Positions 8,901-16,488 are shown, numbered from the stretch's first letter. The stretch is 41,269 nucleotides of DNA from Curtobacterium sp. 'Ferrero' (GCF_002412165.1 NZ_NXIA01000022.1:1-41269); one strand, 5' to 3'. The notes: generated by a model from the sequence alone, not told the origin. A program made the numbers and translations.

Positions 8901-9032
8901 GCCGTCCAACGACAGCGCGGGGGCGTCCGTGTGCAACCAGGCACGGGGTGCCAGGCGCGAGTCGGATCCGGGGGTGGTGGATGCCAGGTCGGCGAGTGCC
9001 GAGTCGGCGGATGGCTGTGCAGTGACGGTCAA
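5988..9032 (-). CDS. lacZ: Beta-galactosidase, GH2 (LacZ type)
   Basis: This is a 1,014-residue enzyme, close to the 1,023 of E. coli LacZ, that hydrolyses terminal beta-galactosides. It is cytoplasmic (no signal peptide). In order: the sugar-binding jelly roll (LDGEWDFRWSP, GSLVGWSTGSR), an immunoglobulin-like domain, a TIM barrel with NRHETHPVRGRVF, the acid/base glutamate in MWSLGNESG and the nucleophile in HCEYVHAMGNGPG, then the C-terminal beta-sandwich domains. The start is taken as TTG at 9032, whose TTGA overlaps the stop of the upstream permease; a GGAAGGA stands 11 nt before. It is the last gene of the galactoside operon, and the operon's transporter probably brings in lactose or plant galactosides. 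Confidence 0.93.
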   Translation of the reverse strand: MTVTAQPSADSALADLASTTPGSDSRLAPRAWLHTDAPALSLDGEWDFRWSPVADVPVPGADDTWGTLPVLSHWVLHGHGAPSYTNLQYPFPIDPPHPPEENPTGDHRRVFSLPSSFDAAARVVLRFDGVESHFRVWLNGSLVGWSTGSRLVTEFDVTSLLRPGPNELLVRVHQWSAASYLEDQDQWWLPGIFRDVTLLARPTAPIDDVFVRAGWEPVLGSAATAGTAASGRPSTGTGTITMPTLDAAFPVRFSVPSLGVDVTWGSASDVAPITVEGVEPWSAELPRLYDATLSTGTTAGGRAGGETVSLRIGFRSVRIEGDRFLVNGERVVFHGVNRHETHPVRGRVFDEEHARADMALMKRNNVNAIRTSHYPPHPRVLDLADELGFWVILECDLETHGFIFTGWVGNPSDDPAWRDAYLDRIARTVERDKNHPSIIMWSLGNESGTGRNLAAMSQWVHDRDDERPVHYEGDYTGEYTDVYSRMYPTLQETESIGGGTPTPLLECGPAEAARQRSKPFIHCEYVHAMGNGPGQIAEYEALVDKYPRLHGGFVWEWRDHGLLTHTADGQAYYGYGGDFGEVVHDGNFVMDGLVLPDDIPTPGLAEFAAVVAPVRMSSSDTTVLVENRYHSASTAGLRFCWTLSRNGVVEASGRLTPGVIAARASATVPVPDEVLEAAAGTPAPGDELWFDVTAELAGPTAWADTGHVVARTQRLVASRPADAPRASRRGWDGDRLGDGTFTARGDLVGFKGHEVAGPRLELWRAPTDNDRLASQGGYETVDPVLTGGVGDPDAPASAVRWTERGLDRLTHRLVSVDRTEHGLVQRVRVAAANSGWGVDVTHRWTLTDAGLQLQTDAVPFGAWDVTWPRLGVRFDLPVSFLDEQATWFGTGPEESYPDSSHAARVGRFTAPVRSLTVEYSRPQESGHRPGLRSLAVGDLTATTVGAHRAGFTLTPWTAQQVTRAGHPYELPKPDHAYLYLDAAQHGLGSRACGLDVLPEHQLWPHAASWSVVLG

Positions 9033-10009
9033 CCCTTGACCGATCCTTCCGTGAGGCCCCCGCGCCAGAAGCGCTGCAGGACGATGATCGCGATCACGAG
9101 CGGGATGACCGAGACGAGCACCCCACCCGTGGTGAGCTGGTAGAACTCTGGCAGACGATCGACCTGTGCCCGCCAGTTGTTCAGTCCCAGTGTGATCGGG
9201 TAGAGCTTCTGGTCTGCCAGCATGATCAGCGGCAGGAAGAAGTTGTTCCAGATCCCGACGACCTGGAACAGGAACACGGTGACGAGCGCGGGCGTCATCT
9301 GCCGCAGCACGATGGTGTGGAAGATGCGGAGTTCCCCGGCGCCGTCGATCCGTGCCTGCTCGAGGAGCGCGGTGTCGACCGACGCCGCCGCGTACACCCG
9401 GCAGAGGAACAGCCCGAACGGTGACACCAGGCTCGGGATGAGCACACTCCAGTACGTGTCGGTGAGCCCGAGCGTCGAGAACAGCAGGAACAGCGGCAGC
9501 GCCGTGGCCGTCCCGGGGACGAGCACGCCGCCGAGGATCGTCCCGAACACGAGCTGGCGGCCACGGAACTCGTACTTCGCCAGCGCGTACCCGCCGGCGG
9601 CGGCGAAGTAGGTCGCGAGGACGGCGCCGACGCCGGAGTACAGCACGCTGTTCGCGATCCAGCGGACGAAGATCCCGCCGTCGTACGAGAACACCTGCTG
9701 GATGTTGCTGAACAGGGCGAAGTCGCCGCCGAACCAGAACCCGTTCGTGGCGAACAGGGCGCCGGTCGTCTTGGTCGCCGCGATGACGACCCAGTACAGC
9801 GGCACGAGGAAGTAGACCGCGACGAGGACGAGGATGCCCGTCACGACGATCTGCGACCTCCCGGACCGGTCGAACTTCCGGCGCTGGTGCGCGGTGATCG
9901 ACGTGGTGTCGACGGGGTGGTCGGCTTCGCGCATCGGGAGCGCGACCGCCGGGTCGTGCGCGAGGCGTGCGGCGGCGCCGCGCGGTGCTCGGGGTGCGGT
10001 GGCGCTCAT
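9029..10009 (-). CDS. Carbohydrate ABC transporter permease, MalG-type (CUT1)
   Basis: The protein has 326 residues: a cytoplasmic N-terminus of about 50 residues, then six hydrophobic segments starting at QIVVTGILVLVAVYFLVPLY. The EAA loop that contacts the ATPase is visible as EQARIDGAGELRIFHTIVLR near residue 220, and the family's NNFFLPLIM follows. ATG at 10009 overlaps the stop of the first permease (ATGA). Its own stop overlaps the TTG of lacZ, so translation of the operon is chained. It pairs with the permease upstream to form the channel of a galactoside importer. No ATPase gene is present in the operon, so a shared MsmK-type ATPase from elsewhere is expected. Confidence 0.92.
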   Translation of the reverse strand: MSATAPRAPRGAAARLAHDPAVALPMREADHPVDTTSITAHQRRKFDRSGRSQIVVTGILVLVAVYFLVPLYWVVIAATKTTGALFATNGFWFGGDFALFSNIQQVFSYDGGIFVRWIANSVLYSGVGAVLATYFAAAGGYALAKYEFRGRQLVFGTILGGVLVPGTATALPLFLLFSTLGLTDTYWSVLIPSLVSPFGLFLCRVYAAASVDTALLEQARIDGAGELRIFHTIVLRQMTPALVTVFLFQVVGIWNNFFLPLIMLADQKLYPITLGLNNWRAQVDRLPEFYQLTTGGVLVSVIPLVIAIIVLQRFWRGGLTEGSVKG

Positions 10010-11073
10010 CGGTCCGTTCCTTCCGTCGTCGCGACGCGACCCGCCTGGGCACCCGGTGCCCGGTCGGTGACCACCTGTCCGGCGGTGGCGCGCGTCTGGA
10101 GCGCACGCCGTGCCTCCAAGCCGTCGCGCTTCGCGCGCTTCCGCTGGTCGCGCTCGTTCTTCGGTGGCCGGTTCGTCAGCGCGAGGAACGCGAACGACAG
10201 GATGAACGCGGCCAGCGCGATGATGACCGCCTGTGCCGAGGCGACGCCGTACTCGTTGAAGGCGAACGCGTTCGTGTAGGCGGCGTAGTTCGGCGTGTAC
10301 TCGGTGTCGATCGCGGGGGCGACCGTGGACAGGATCTGCGGCTCCGCGAAGAGCTGCAGCGTCCCGATGATCGAGAACACGGTCGTGAGCACGAGGGCGG
10401 GCGCGATGAGCGGGATCTGGATGCGCCACGCGACCTGGAAGGCGTTCGCACCGTCGACCCGGGCGGCCTCGTAGACCTCGCCGGGGATCGACTTCAGCTG
10501 CGCCACGATGATGAGCATGTTGTAGCCGGTGTAGGTCCACGTGACGATGTTCGCGATCGACCACAGGACGCTGTTCGCGCCGAGGAAGTCCGGTTGCAGC
10601 CCGATCGACTGCAGCAGCGCCACGATCGGGGAGAGCCCGGGCACGTAGAGGAACGACCACAGGATCGTCGCGATGACGCCGGGCACGCCGTACGGCATGA
10701 AGTACACGGCGCGGAAGAACGCGGGCCAGCGGGCGCTCGCCGACTCGAGCAGCAGCGCCAGGATCGTGCAGAGGACGATCATCACCGGCACCTGCACCAC
10801 GCCGAAGAGCAGCATCCGGCCGATCGATGCGACGAAGCCCGAGTCCTGCAGGGCGGTCACGTAGTTGTCGAACCCGGCGAACCGGCCGACGACGCCGTCC
10901 TCGCCGAACAGGCCCTTGCGGTCGACGGTGGTGAAGCTCTGGAACAGGGCGCTGATGATCGGGATGATGAACGTCAGCAGGAACAGTGCGAGGAACGGGG
11001 CGAGGAGGATCCACGGTGCCCGCTTCTGCGCGCTCGTCGCCTTCGTGCTCGTGCGGAAGGTCGGCTGGCTCAT
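10006..11073 (-). CDS. Carbohydrate ABC transporter permease, MalF-type (CUT1)
   Basis: The protein has 355 residues. The first segment (APWILLAPFLALFLLTFIIP) and five more hydrophobic helices fit a MalF/UgpA-like permease. The EAA motif EAARVDGANAFQVAWRIQIP is near residue 220, and FFRAVYFMPYGVPGVIATI earlier is typical of the family. The C-terminal 50 residues are basic and polar (NRPPKNERDQRKRAKR), longer than usual. ATG at 11073 overlaps the stop of the binding-protein gene by ATGA, and its own stop overlaps the next ATG in the same way. It forms a heterodimeric sugar channel with the following permease. Confidence 0.92.
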   Translation of the reverse strand: MSQPTFRTSTKATSAQKRAPWILLAPFLALFLLTFIIPIISALFQSFTTVDRKGLFGEDGVVGRFAGFDNYVTALQDSGFVASIGRMLLFGVVQVPVMIVLCTILALLLESASARWPAFFRAVYFMPYGVPGVIATILWSFLYVPGLSPIVALLQSIGLQPDFLGANSVLWSIANIVTWTYTGYNMLIIVAQLKSIPGEVYEAARVDGANAFQVAWRIQIPLIAPALVLTTVFSIIGTLQLFAEPQILSTVAPAIDTEYTPNYAAYTNAFAFNEYGVASAQAVIIALAAFILSFAFLALTNRPPKNERDQRKRAKRDGLEARRALQTRATAGQVVTDRAPGAQAGRVATTEGTDR

Positions 11074-12434
11074 CGTGCGGTCCTCACGCTCAGGCCCTTG
11101 TCGCGGAAGGACTGGACGATCTCCCGTTGGGCGAGTTCGACCGCGTCGGTGAGCTTCAGGCCACCGGTCAGCTTGCGACGGAACTGGTTCTGCAGGCTCG
11201 TGAACGCGGACTGCGTCACGGGGGACCACGACCAGTCGACGTTCTGCTCCTTCGAGGCGGGCACGAAGACCTCTTCGTTGTAGTCCTGCCCGGAGAACCA
11301 CTCGCTGGGCTGCTGCCGCGCCGCCCCGATGTAGTCCTTCGCTGGCGACCAGCCGATGCCGCAGTACTTGATCATCGCGTCGATGCCCTCCTTCGACGTG
11401 GTCATCCACGTGATGAACTCGAGCGCCTCGGCCGGGTGCTTCGCGTTCGCGAGGACCGCCGCCGTCGAGCCGCCGATCGCGCTCGACCCGAAGCCCGTGT
11501 CGCCCCACGTCTGCATGGGGGCGACCTTCCACTTGCCCTTCCCGCCCTGCACCGACTGGATGAGCGCGTCCGCCCAGCTCGCGCTCGTGACGGCGGCGAT
11601 CCGGCCGCTCGCGCACGCGGCGTACCAGCCGGGTGAGAACGCGCCGGCGCTCGTGTCGACGAGCCCGTCGTCGATGCAGCCGTCGAAGAACTCGGCGACC
11701 ATCATCGTCTTGTCGTCGGTCATGTCGACGACCCACTCGTCGCCGTCGATCCGGAACCACTGCGCCCCGGCCTGCTGCGCGTACGCGGCGAACGGCGACG
11801 CGTCGGCAACAGGGAAGACCTCGAGGTAGTTCTGCTTGCCGGTCTTCCGGACCTGCTCGGCGAGGACCTTCCACTCGTCCCAGGTGGTCGGGGGTTCCCC
11901 GCCGGCCTGCTCGAGGATCGCCGTCTGGTAGTAGAAGCCCATCGGCCCGGTGTCCTGCGGGATCCCGTAGATGCCGTCCACGAACGACACCTGCGCCCAG
12001 GCGGCCTCGTCGTACTTCGACTGGAAGTCCTTCGCGCCGTACCGGGCGAGGTCGGTCAGCCCGTTCGCGAGCATGAACTCGGGGACCTGCCGCAGCTCGA
12101 CCTGGCCGATGTCCGGGCCGCCGCCGGCCGCGAGCGCGGAGTACATCTTCTGGTAGCCGCCGCTGTTGCCGCCGGGGATCCAGTTCGCCGTGACCTGGAT
12201 GCGCGGGTGCTTCGCGTTCCAGACGTCGCAGACCTTCTGCAGGTCCTTGAGCCACGCCCAGTAGGTCAGCTGGACGGTCTCCCCGTCCGACGCGGCGGGG
12301 ATGAGCGCCGCCTTGTTCACGTTCGTCGAGCCCGGCACCGAGCAGCCGGCGAGGAGTCCCGCGGCCGCGGTCCCCAGGCCGAAGCCCAACAGCTGTCGTC
12401 TCGTGATCGGGGTCCGCGTGGGTTTCGACTGCAT
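11070..12434 (-). CDS. Extracellular sugar-binding lipoprotein (CUT1), Tat-type signal
   Basis: The protein has 454 residues. The N-terminus TRRQLLGFGLGTAAAGLLAGC combines a twin-arginine export motif with a lipobox (LLAGC), so the mature protein should be a lipid-anchored binding protein on the outer membrane face. The following YWAWLKDLQKVCDVWNAKHP and later GIPQDTGPMGFYYQ and EALEFITWMT are typical of family-1 solute-binding proteins. It is the first gene of the operon and presumably binds galactosides. ATG at 12434 is preferred because GGAG stands 7 nt upstream; ATG at 12455 would add 7 residues with no good binding site. The promoter should lie in 12435-12665, but I see no certain boxes. 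Confidence 0.9.
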   Translation of the reverse strand: MQSKPTRTPITRRQLLGFGLGTAAAGLLAGCSVPGSTNVNKAALIPAASDGETVQLTYWAWLKDLQKVCDVWNAKHPRIQVTANWIPGGNSGGYQKMYSALAAGGGPDIGQVELRQVPEFMLANGLTDLARYGAKDFQSKYDEAAWAQVSFVDGIYGIPQDTGPMGFYYQTAILEQAGGEPPTTWDEWKVLAEQVRKTGKQNYLEVFPVADASPFAAYAQQAGAQWFRIDGDEWVVDMTDDKTMMVAEFFDGCIDDGLVDTSAGAFSPGWYAACASGRIAAVTSASWADALIQSVQGGKGKWKVAPMQTWGDTGFGSSAIGGSTAAVLANAKHPAEALEFITWMTTSKEGIDAMIKYCGIGWSPAKDYIGAARQQPSEWFSGQDYNEEVFVPASKEQNVDWSWSPVTQSAFTSLQNQFRRKLTGGLKLTDAVELAQREIVQSFRDKGLSVRTAR

Positions 12435-12665
12435 CGTCCGGCTCCGGTTCGTCATCGATCGGGGTCCCGCCCAGCCTGTCACAAAACCGAGCGTTGCTGT
12501 ACTTTCGCGCAGGTCGCTGGACGTTCCCTCCGCACTGTGGACGCGTCCGGGTCGACAGGTGGATCGTGGGCGCACGCGGACGCCGAGGACCGTGACAGGG
12601 TCCGACGGAACCGGTGCCGCTGCCGGGGCGGACCCGCTCCGGCCCACCTGCGCGAAGGAGCTGCC

Positions 12666-13823
12666 ATGACGTCGAGCAACGCGACGAGTGAACTGCACGA
12701 GATCCTGGGGGAGCGGCTGGAGGGCGGCGGCACGTGGGCCTGGGCCTACGCCGACGTGTCCGGCAACGTCGAGGACCCGAGGCGGCAGGCGGCGCTCCGA
12801 CTGCGCGCCGTGGAGGAGTCGCTGCGCGAGCAGGGCGCCGGCGACGACGTGGTCGACCTCGTCGCGGCCGAGTTCGAGCAGGAGCCGGGCGTCCCCTCGC
12901 CGGTCGCCCGCTACGTGCTCGTCCACGACGGATCGGTGGTCCTCAGCGAGGTACTGCCCGGACACCTGCACGGACCGGAGTCGGTCGGCGTCGGCGCGGT
13001 CCCGGACCTCGTCCCGCTCGTGGCGCACCGCCCGGTGGACCTGCCGTTCCTCGTCGTGCACGCCGGCAAGGAGGGCGGGGCGTTCCGCACCTACCGCCTC
13101 GGCCACGCCCCGGTCGCACCCGCCGAGCAGCAGGTCCAGGGCCGCAACGACACGCTGCACTACGCCAAGGCCGGCACCGGCTGGAAGCAGCCGCACTGGC
13201 AGCAGCACACCGAGGAGATCTGGAAGCAGAACCAGTCCGAGCTCGCGAGCGCCCTCGACGCCACGGTCCGCGAGGTCCGCCCCGGCCTGGTCGTCGTCGC
13301 GGGCGACGTCACGGCGCGCGAGCTCCTCGTGAAGTCCCTTTCGAGCGAGACCCGCGGCCTGGTGTCGGTGTTCCCCGGGGACCCGCGCGCCGACACGGCC
13401 TCGAAGCAGGCGTTCGTGGAGCACGTCGAGGTGGCGCTCGCCCGCGTGGTCGCCACCCGTCGGCACGACCTCGAGGACCTGCTGCGCACCCACGTGGGCC
13501 GTGGCGACAACCAGGCCGTGACCGGGATCGGCTCGGTCGTCGAGGCACTGCAGCAGGCGCAGGGGTCCGTCGTCGCCCTCGACGCCGTCGCGATCGGCGA
13601 CCGGACGCTCCTCGCCCTCGGCGCTGCGCCCTGGGTGGCGACCGCCCCGGAGCAGGCCGGCGGCGTCCCGGTGATCGGGCCGGTCCCCGCCGTGTGTGCA
13701 CTCGTCCGGGCGGCGGTCCTCACGGACGCGGAGATCGTGCTCGTGAACGCCGCGTCGCTGCCCGGCGGCGCCGCGGCAGCGGCGCTCCTGCGCTGGCCGG
13801 TCGGACCGGCGGTCCCCGCCTGA
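12666..13823 (+). CDS. Rv2629/baeRF2-type ribosome hibernation factor
   Basis: This is a 385-residue soluble protein of the Rv2629/eRF1-like group (baeRF2 domain). It shows an N-terminal alpha/beta domain, a central GWKQPHWQQHTEEIWKQNQS stretch comparable to the conserved block before the RF1-domain-3-like fold, then VVVAGDVTARELL, and a C-terminal L7Ae-like region (TLLALGAAP, AEIVLVNAASLPGG). Rv2629-family proteins are related to Balon, which binds the ribosomal A site in stress and dormancy; transfer of that role here is inference from family membership. ATG at 12666 has AAGGAG at normal spacing. It is divergent from the galactoside operon and followed by the strong hairpin at 13843. Confidence 0.78.
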   Translation: MTSSNATSELHEILGERLEGGGTWAWAYADVSGNVEDPRRQAALRLRAVEESLREQGAGDDVVDLVAAEFEQEPGVPSPVARYVLVHDGSVVLSEVLPGHLHGPESVGVGAVPDLVPLVAHRPVDLPFLVVHAGKEGGAFRTYRLGHAPVAPAEQQVQGRNDTLHYAKAGTGWKQPHWQQHTEEIWKQNQSELASALDATVREVRPGLVVVAGDVTARELLVKSLSSETRGLVSVFPGDPRADTASKQAFVEHVEVALARVVATRRHDLEDLLRTHVGRGDNQAVTGIGSVVEALQQAQGSVVALDAVAIGDRTLLALGAAPWVATAPEQAGGVPVIGPVPAVCALVRAAVLTDAEIVLVNAASLPGGAAAAALLRWPVGPAVPA

Positions 13824-13842
13824 TCGGCGATCAATCGCCGGG

Positions 13843-13878
13843 CGGGAGGCCCGTGGCGACCCCGCCACGGGCCTCCCG
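13843..13878. terminator. Strong GC hairpin after the Rv2629-type gene
   Basis: A perfect 15-bp stem (CGGGAGGCCCGTGGC / GCCACGGGCCTCCCG) with a 6-nt loop starts 20 nt after the stop at 13823. There is no T-run. The outer part, CGGGAGGC/GCCTCCCG, recurs in the hairpins at 21670 and, with one change, at 25509. Confidence 0.7.
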
Positions 13879-13946
13879 TCCGTCCCGCCCCGCGCCCCCC
13901 GACCCGCGCCCCCCGCCCCGTGCCCCGTTCCCCGTCCTGCCTGGCC

Positions 13947-14034
13947 GAATCGCTCGTGGTCGACCGATCCGCTCGTCGGTGACGGAATCGCTCGTGGTGA
14001 GTCGTTCCTTCCGGCTGCCCACGAGCGATCCGGC
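13947..14034. repeat. Three 19-bp tandem repeats plus an inverted copy
   Basis: Units begin at 13947, 13966 and 13985, each 19 bp with core GAATCGCTCGTGGT or GATCCGCTCGTCGGT. An inverted copy, CCACGAGCGATCC, lies at about 14020-14032, so the array can fold back. It lies between convergent genes and contains no credible gene. Confidence 0.6.
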
Positions 14035-14086
14035 AACCTATTGCAGGCGTGATGGGAAGGATCGCCGCTGCCCGGAGCCCCTCGAC

Positions 14087-15283
14087 TCAGCCGAGCACGC
14101 GGTCCCGACGCGGCACCAACGGCAGCGCGACCAACGGCAGCAGCCCCACGATCGAGAACGACGCCGCGAACCCGAGCCCCGCCACCAGCGCCCCGACGCC
14201 CGGCCCCACGGCGCTCGCCGCCAGGAACTGCCCGGTGTTCTGCGCTCCGAGCGCCCGACCCGACCAGAACGGCCCCGCGGCCTCGGCCACCGACGTGTAC
14301 GCGAGCCCGTTGTCGGCGACCGTCACACTCGTGGCGAGCACGAGGAACACCGCCGCCGCGGCCAGGTGCGTCACGTCGACCAGGGCCAGCACACCCATCA
14401 CCACGGCGGCGCTCACCGCCACGGTGCGCAGCGGCCGGACCCGGGAGCCGGCGCGGTCGCTCCACGCCCCCACGACGATGCGTCCGATCGCACCGACGAA
14501 CTGGGCGGCTCCGACGAGCAACCCGGCGGCACCCGTCGACCAGCCGAGTCCGACGAGCCACACCAGGCCGTAGGTCGACAGCGTGAACTGCGGCACCACG
14601 AGCAGCACCGAGACGGCGTGCACGCGCCACAGGAACCCGCTCGACCGGTACGGGTTGACCGTCGCCTCGGTGGGGGCCCCAGCGCGCGACGGCCGGGGCG
14701 GGTCGACGATGCCGACGGCACACAGCACGGCGAGCACCGCGCAGAGCACCACGGGCAGCACCAGGGCGGCCCGGATGCCCGACGCCTCCGCGAGCTGCGG
14801 CACGGTCACCGCGGCCAGGGTCACCCCGAGTGGCTGCGACATCTGCCGGATGCCCATCGCGAGCCCGCGGCGCTCCTTCGGGAACCAGCCGACCACGACG
14901 CGCCCGCTCGCCGCGTTGGTCGACGCGCTCGTCATGCCCGCGGCGAGGAACGCGAGTCCGAGCAGCACCGGGTCGCCCGCGGACAGCCACGCGCCGACCA
15001 CGGCCAGGGTGGTGAGGACGAGTCCGCCCGCGATGACCACCCGCTCGCCGTACCGGTCGGTCACGGCGCCCCAGGCGATGAGGGTGAGCACCATCCCGAA
15101 GGTCGGCGCGGCAGCCAGGAGCCCGGCGACCGGCAGCGGTGTGCCGTGTCCGTGCAGGTACGGGATGAGCAGCGCCGGTGCGGACACGACGAGGGTGCCG
15201 GCGGCCTGGGCGCCGACCCCGAGCGCGAGCATCGTCCAGGCACGTCGGCCGACGGACGGGTGGGGTGCGGTCGTGGTGCTCAC
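14087..15283 (-). CDS. MFS transporter
   Basis: The protein has 398 residues and about 12 hydrophobic segments. The signature loop after helix 2 is DRYGERVV, and FPKERRGLAMGIRQM lies in the second quarter, matching the sugar/organic-acid branch of the major facilitator superfamily. AWSDRAGSRVRPLRT is the matching loop in the second half. The substrate is not identifiable. The start is GTG at 15283 (GAGGA upstream). An ATG at 15328 in the same frame would place the double GGTATACC operator inside the coding region, so I reject it. It is divergent from the GntR gene and is probably controlled by it. Confidence 0.88.
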   Translation of the reverse strand: MSTTTAPHPSVGRRAWTMLALGVGAQAAGTLVVSAPALLIPYLHGHGTPLPVAGLLAAAPTFGMVLTLIAWGAVTDRYGERVVIAGGLVLTTLAVVGAWLSAGDPVLLGLAFLAAGMTSASTNAASGRVVVGWFPKERRGLAMGIRQMSQPLGVTLAAVTVPQLAEASGIRAALVLPVVLCAVLAVLCAVGIVDPPRPSRAGAPTEATVNPYRSSGFLWRVHAVSVLLVVPQFTLSTYGLVWLVGLGWSTGAAGLLVGAAQFVGAIGRIVVGAWSDRAGSRVRPLRTVAVSAAVVMGVLALVDVTHLAAAAVFLVLATSVTVADNGLAYTSVAEAAGPFWSGRALGAQNTGQFLAASAVGPGVGALVAGLGFAASFSIVGLLPLVALPLVPRRDRVLG

Positions 15284-15303
15284 GGGGATCCGTCCTCGAG
15301 GGG

Positions 15304-15326
15304 TTGGTATACCAAAACGGTATACC
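15304..15326. promoter_or_regulatory. Double GntR-type operator
   Basis: TTGGTATACCAA (15304-15315) is a perfect palindrome and GGTATACC repeats at 15319-15326, with centres 13 bp apart. The sequence matches the TNGTATACNA type of FadR-subfamily GntR sites. It lies between the divergent MFS and GntR genes, just upstream of both. Confidence 0.8.
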
Positions 15327-15334
15327 ATGCCTGC

Positions 15335-15340
15335 TAGGCT
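15335..15340 (+). promoter_or_regulatory. Putative -10 box of a leaderless promoter (GntR gene)
   Basis: TAGGCT lies 8 nt before GTG at 15349, just downstream of the operator, with no Shine-Dalgarno. Confidence 0.5.
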
Positions 15341-15348
15341 CTCGGACC

Positions 15349-16065
15349 GTGGCTGACACGACCGAGGTGGAGCAGGCAGGACCGGTCCCGCCGTCGCAGA
15401 CCGCCCAGCTCTACGACAACCTGCGCGCGGCGATCCTCACGCTCGAGATCGCGCCCGGCGAGCGGATCTCGGAACGAGGCCTCGAAGCACGCTTCCATGC
15501 CTCGCGCACCCCTGTGCGCGCGGCACTGTCCCGTCTCGAGCGTGAGGGCCTCATCCTGCACGAGGGCCGCTCGTGGACCGTCACCCCGATCGACCTCGAC
15601 GAGATCGCCGCGCTGGCGGAGCTCCGCGGCGTCCTCGAACCAGCCGCCGCCCGGCTCGCGGTGTCACGTGCTTCCGCCGCACAGCTCGACGAGGTCCGGG
15701 CGCACCTCGACGCCCTCCGTCCCGACGCCGACCAGCGGGCGAGCGTCCGCATGGGCTCGACGTTCCACCTCGACCTCGCGTCCCTCGGGGGCAACCCGTT
15801 CATCACGGACGCCGTCGCCGACGCCCTCACCCGACTCGAGCGCACGCGCTGGATCGAGGTCCGCACCCCCGCGGCCCGCGACGCCGCCTGGGCCGAGCAC
15901 AGCGCGATCCTCGACGCTGTGCGGGCCGGCGACGCCGAGCAGGCTGCAGAGTTGCTCGCGGCGCACGTGGCGGGCACGAACGACCGGCTGCTCGCGTTCA
16001 TCGCGCAGGAGCGTCGGCGCCTCCGCGGCGCGGGCATGGCGATCGTCGGGCCGACCGAGCGCTGA
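15349..16065 (+). CDS. GntR-family transcriptional regulator (FadR/FCD type)
   Basis: The protein has 238 residues. The N-terminal winged helix spans about 15-75: LYDNLRAAILTLEIAPGERI, then SERGLEARFHASRTPVRAAL with the recognition helix, and LEREGLILHEG. The C-terminal FCD domain is all helical, with the metal-binding pattern of Asp/His residues visible in FHLDLASLGGNPF and in the final histidine of LLAAHVAGTNDRL. A small organic acid or sugar acid ligand is usual for the family. GTG at 15349 follows TAGGCT by 8 nt. It is expected to repress itself and the divergent MFS gene through the double operator. Confidence 0.9.
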   Translation: MADTTEVEQAGPVPPSQTAQLYDNLRAAILTLEIAPGERISERGLEARFHASRTPVRAALSRLEREGLILHEGRSWTVTPIDLDEIAALAELRGVLEPAAARLAVSRASAAQLDEVRAHLDALRPDADQRASVRMGSTFHLDLASLGGNPFITDAVADALTRLERTRWIEVRTPAARDAAWAEHSAILDAVRAGDAEQAAELLAAHVAGTNDRLLAFIAQERRRLRGAGMAIVGPTER

Positions 16066-16096
16066 GGCCCGTCCAACCGCTGAAGCGCAGCGCTGA

Positions 16097-16114
16097 GCGG
16101 GCGGCAACGCCCGC
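16097..16114. terminator. GC hairpin between convergent GntR and small-protein genes
   Basis: A 7-bp perfect stem GCGGGCG/CGCCCGC with loop GCAA lies 31 nt after the GntR stop and 10 nt before the end of the small minus-strand gene. There is no T-tract. Confidence 0.5.
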
Positions 16115-16124
16115 GGACCCGCGA

Positions 16125-16277
16125 TCAGACGGTGGGTTCCTCGCTGCCGTCGACCTCGCCGAAGATCCACGCGTCCTGGTTGTGCTGACTGTGGTCGAGC
16201 AGACCGCTCTTCACCTCGTCGAGTGCGATCGACTCGGTGATGACGTCTCGGCTCTGGCCGCGGGTGTTCTTCGACAT
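16125..16277 (-). CDS. Small protein of unknown function (50 residues)
   Basis: The minus-strand frame from ATG at 16277 encodes 50 residues beginning MSKNTRGQSRDVITESIALD and ending EVDGSEEPTV. The start is strongly supported: AGGAG stands 6 nt upstream (AGGAGATCACG, then ATG). The longer frame from 16337 lacks a binding site. The protein is hydrophilic, has no cysteine, no membrane segment and no signal peptide, and has an acidic C-terminus with one aromatic patch (DAWIFGE). I do not recognise a family. It stands alone, convergent to gntR and divergent from lacI. Confidence 0.6.
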   Translation of the reverse strand: MSKNTRGQSRDVITESIALDEVKSGLLDHSQHNQDAWIFGEVDGSEEPTV

Positions 16278-16431
16278 CGTGATCTCCTGTGTGTGTGGGC
16301 AACGTGCAGTTCCCTGACTGCGGATGCGCTTCCTCACGGGACGTGCTGAGGTCGCTCAAGTGTGCGCGCAGTGTCCGGATCGCGCAAGACCCGCGTGCGG
16401 GAGACGGACCGGCCCGTCCCCGCGCGGTGCC

Positions 16432-16437
16432 TAGGAT
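16432..16437 (+). promoter_or_regulatory. Possible -10 box of the lacI-family gene
   Basis: TAGGAT lies 51 nt before GTG at 16489. Unlike the leaderless genes, a Shine-Dalgarno (GGAGG) is present downstream. No good -35 is visible. Confidence 0.35.
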
Positions 16438-16488
16438 GGTCCGGCCGCGCGGCTCGCGACGGCAGGACGGTCGGACTGGAGGCACGGG

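Noticed and set aside
5613..9143. Very long plus-strand open frame antisense to lacZ
   Set aside because: It has Arg/His/Val-rich composition typical of a shadow frame in GC-rich DNA; the minus strand carries a full GH2 enzyme with its catalytic motifs.
9967..11283. Plus-strand frame opposite the sugar permeases
   Set aside because: It is Arg/Asp/Glu-rich shadow sequence; both permeases are clear on the minus strand.
15284..15328. ATG at 15328 as the MFS start
   Set aside because: It would put the double GntR operator inside the gene; GTG at 15283 has a ribosome binding site and a natural N-terminus.
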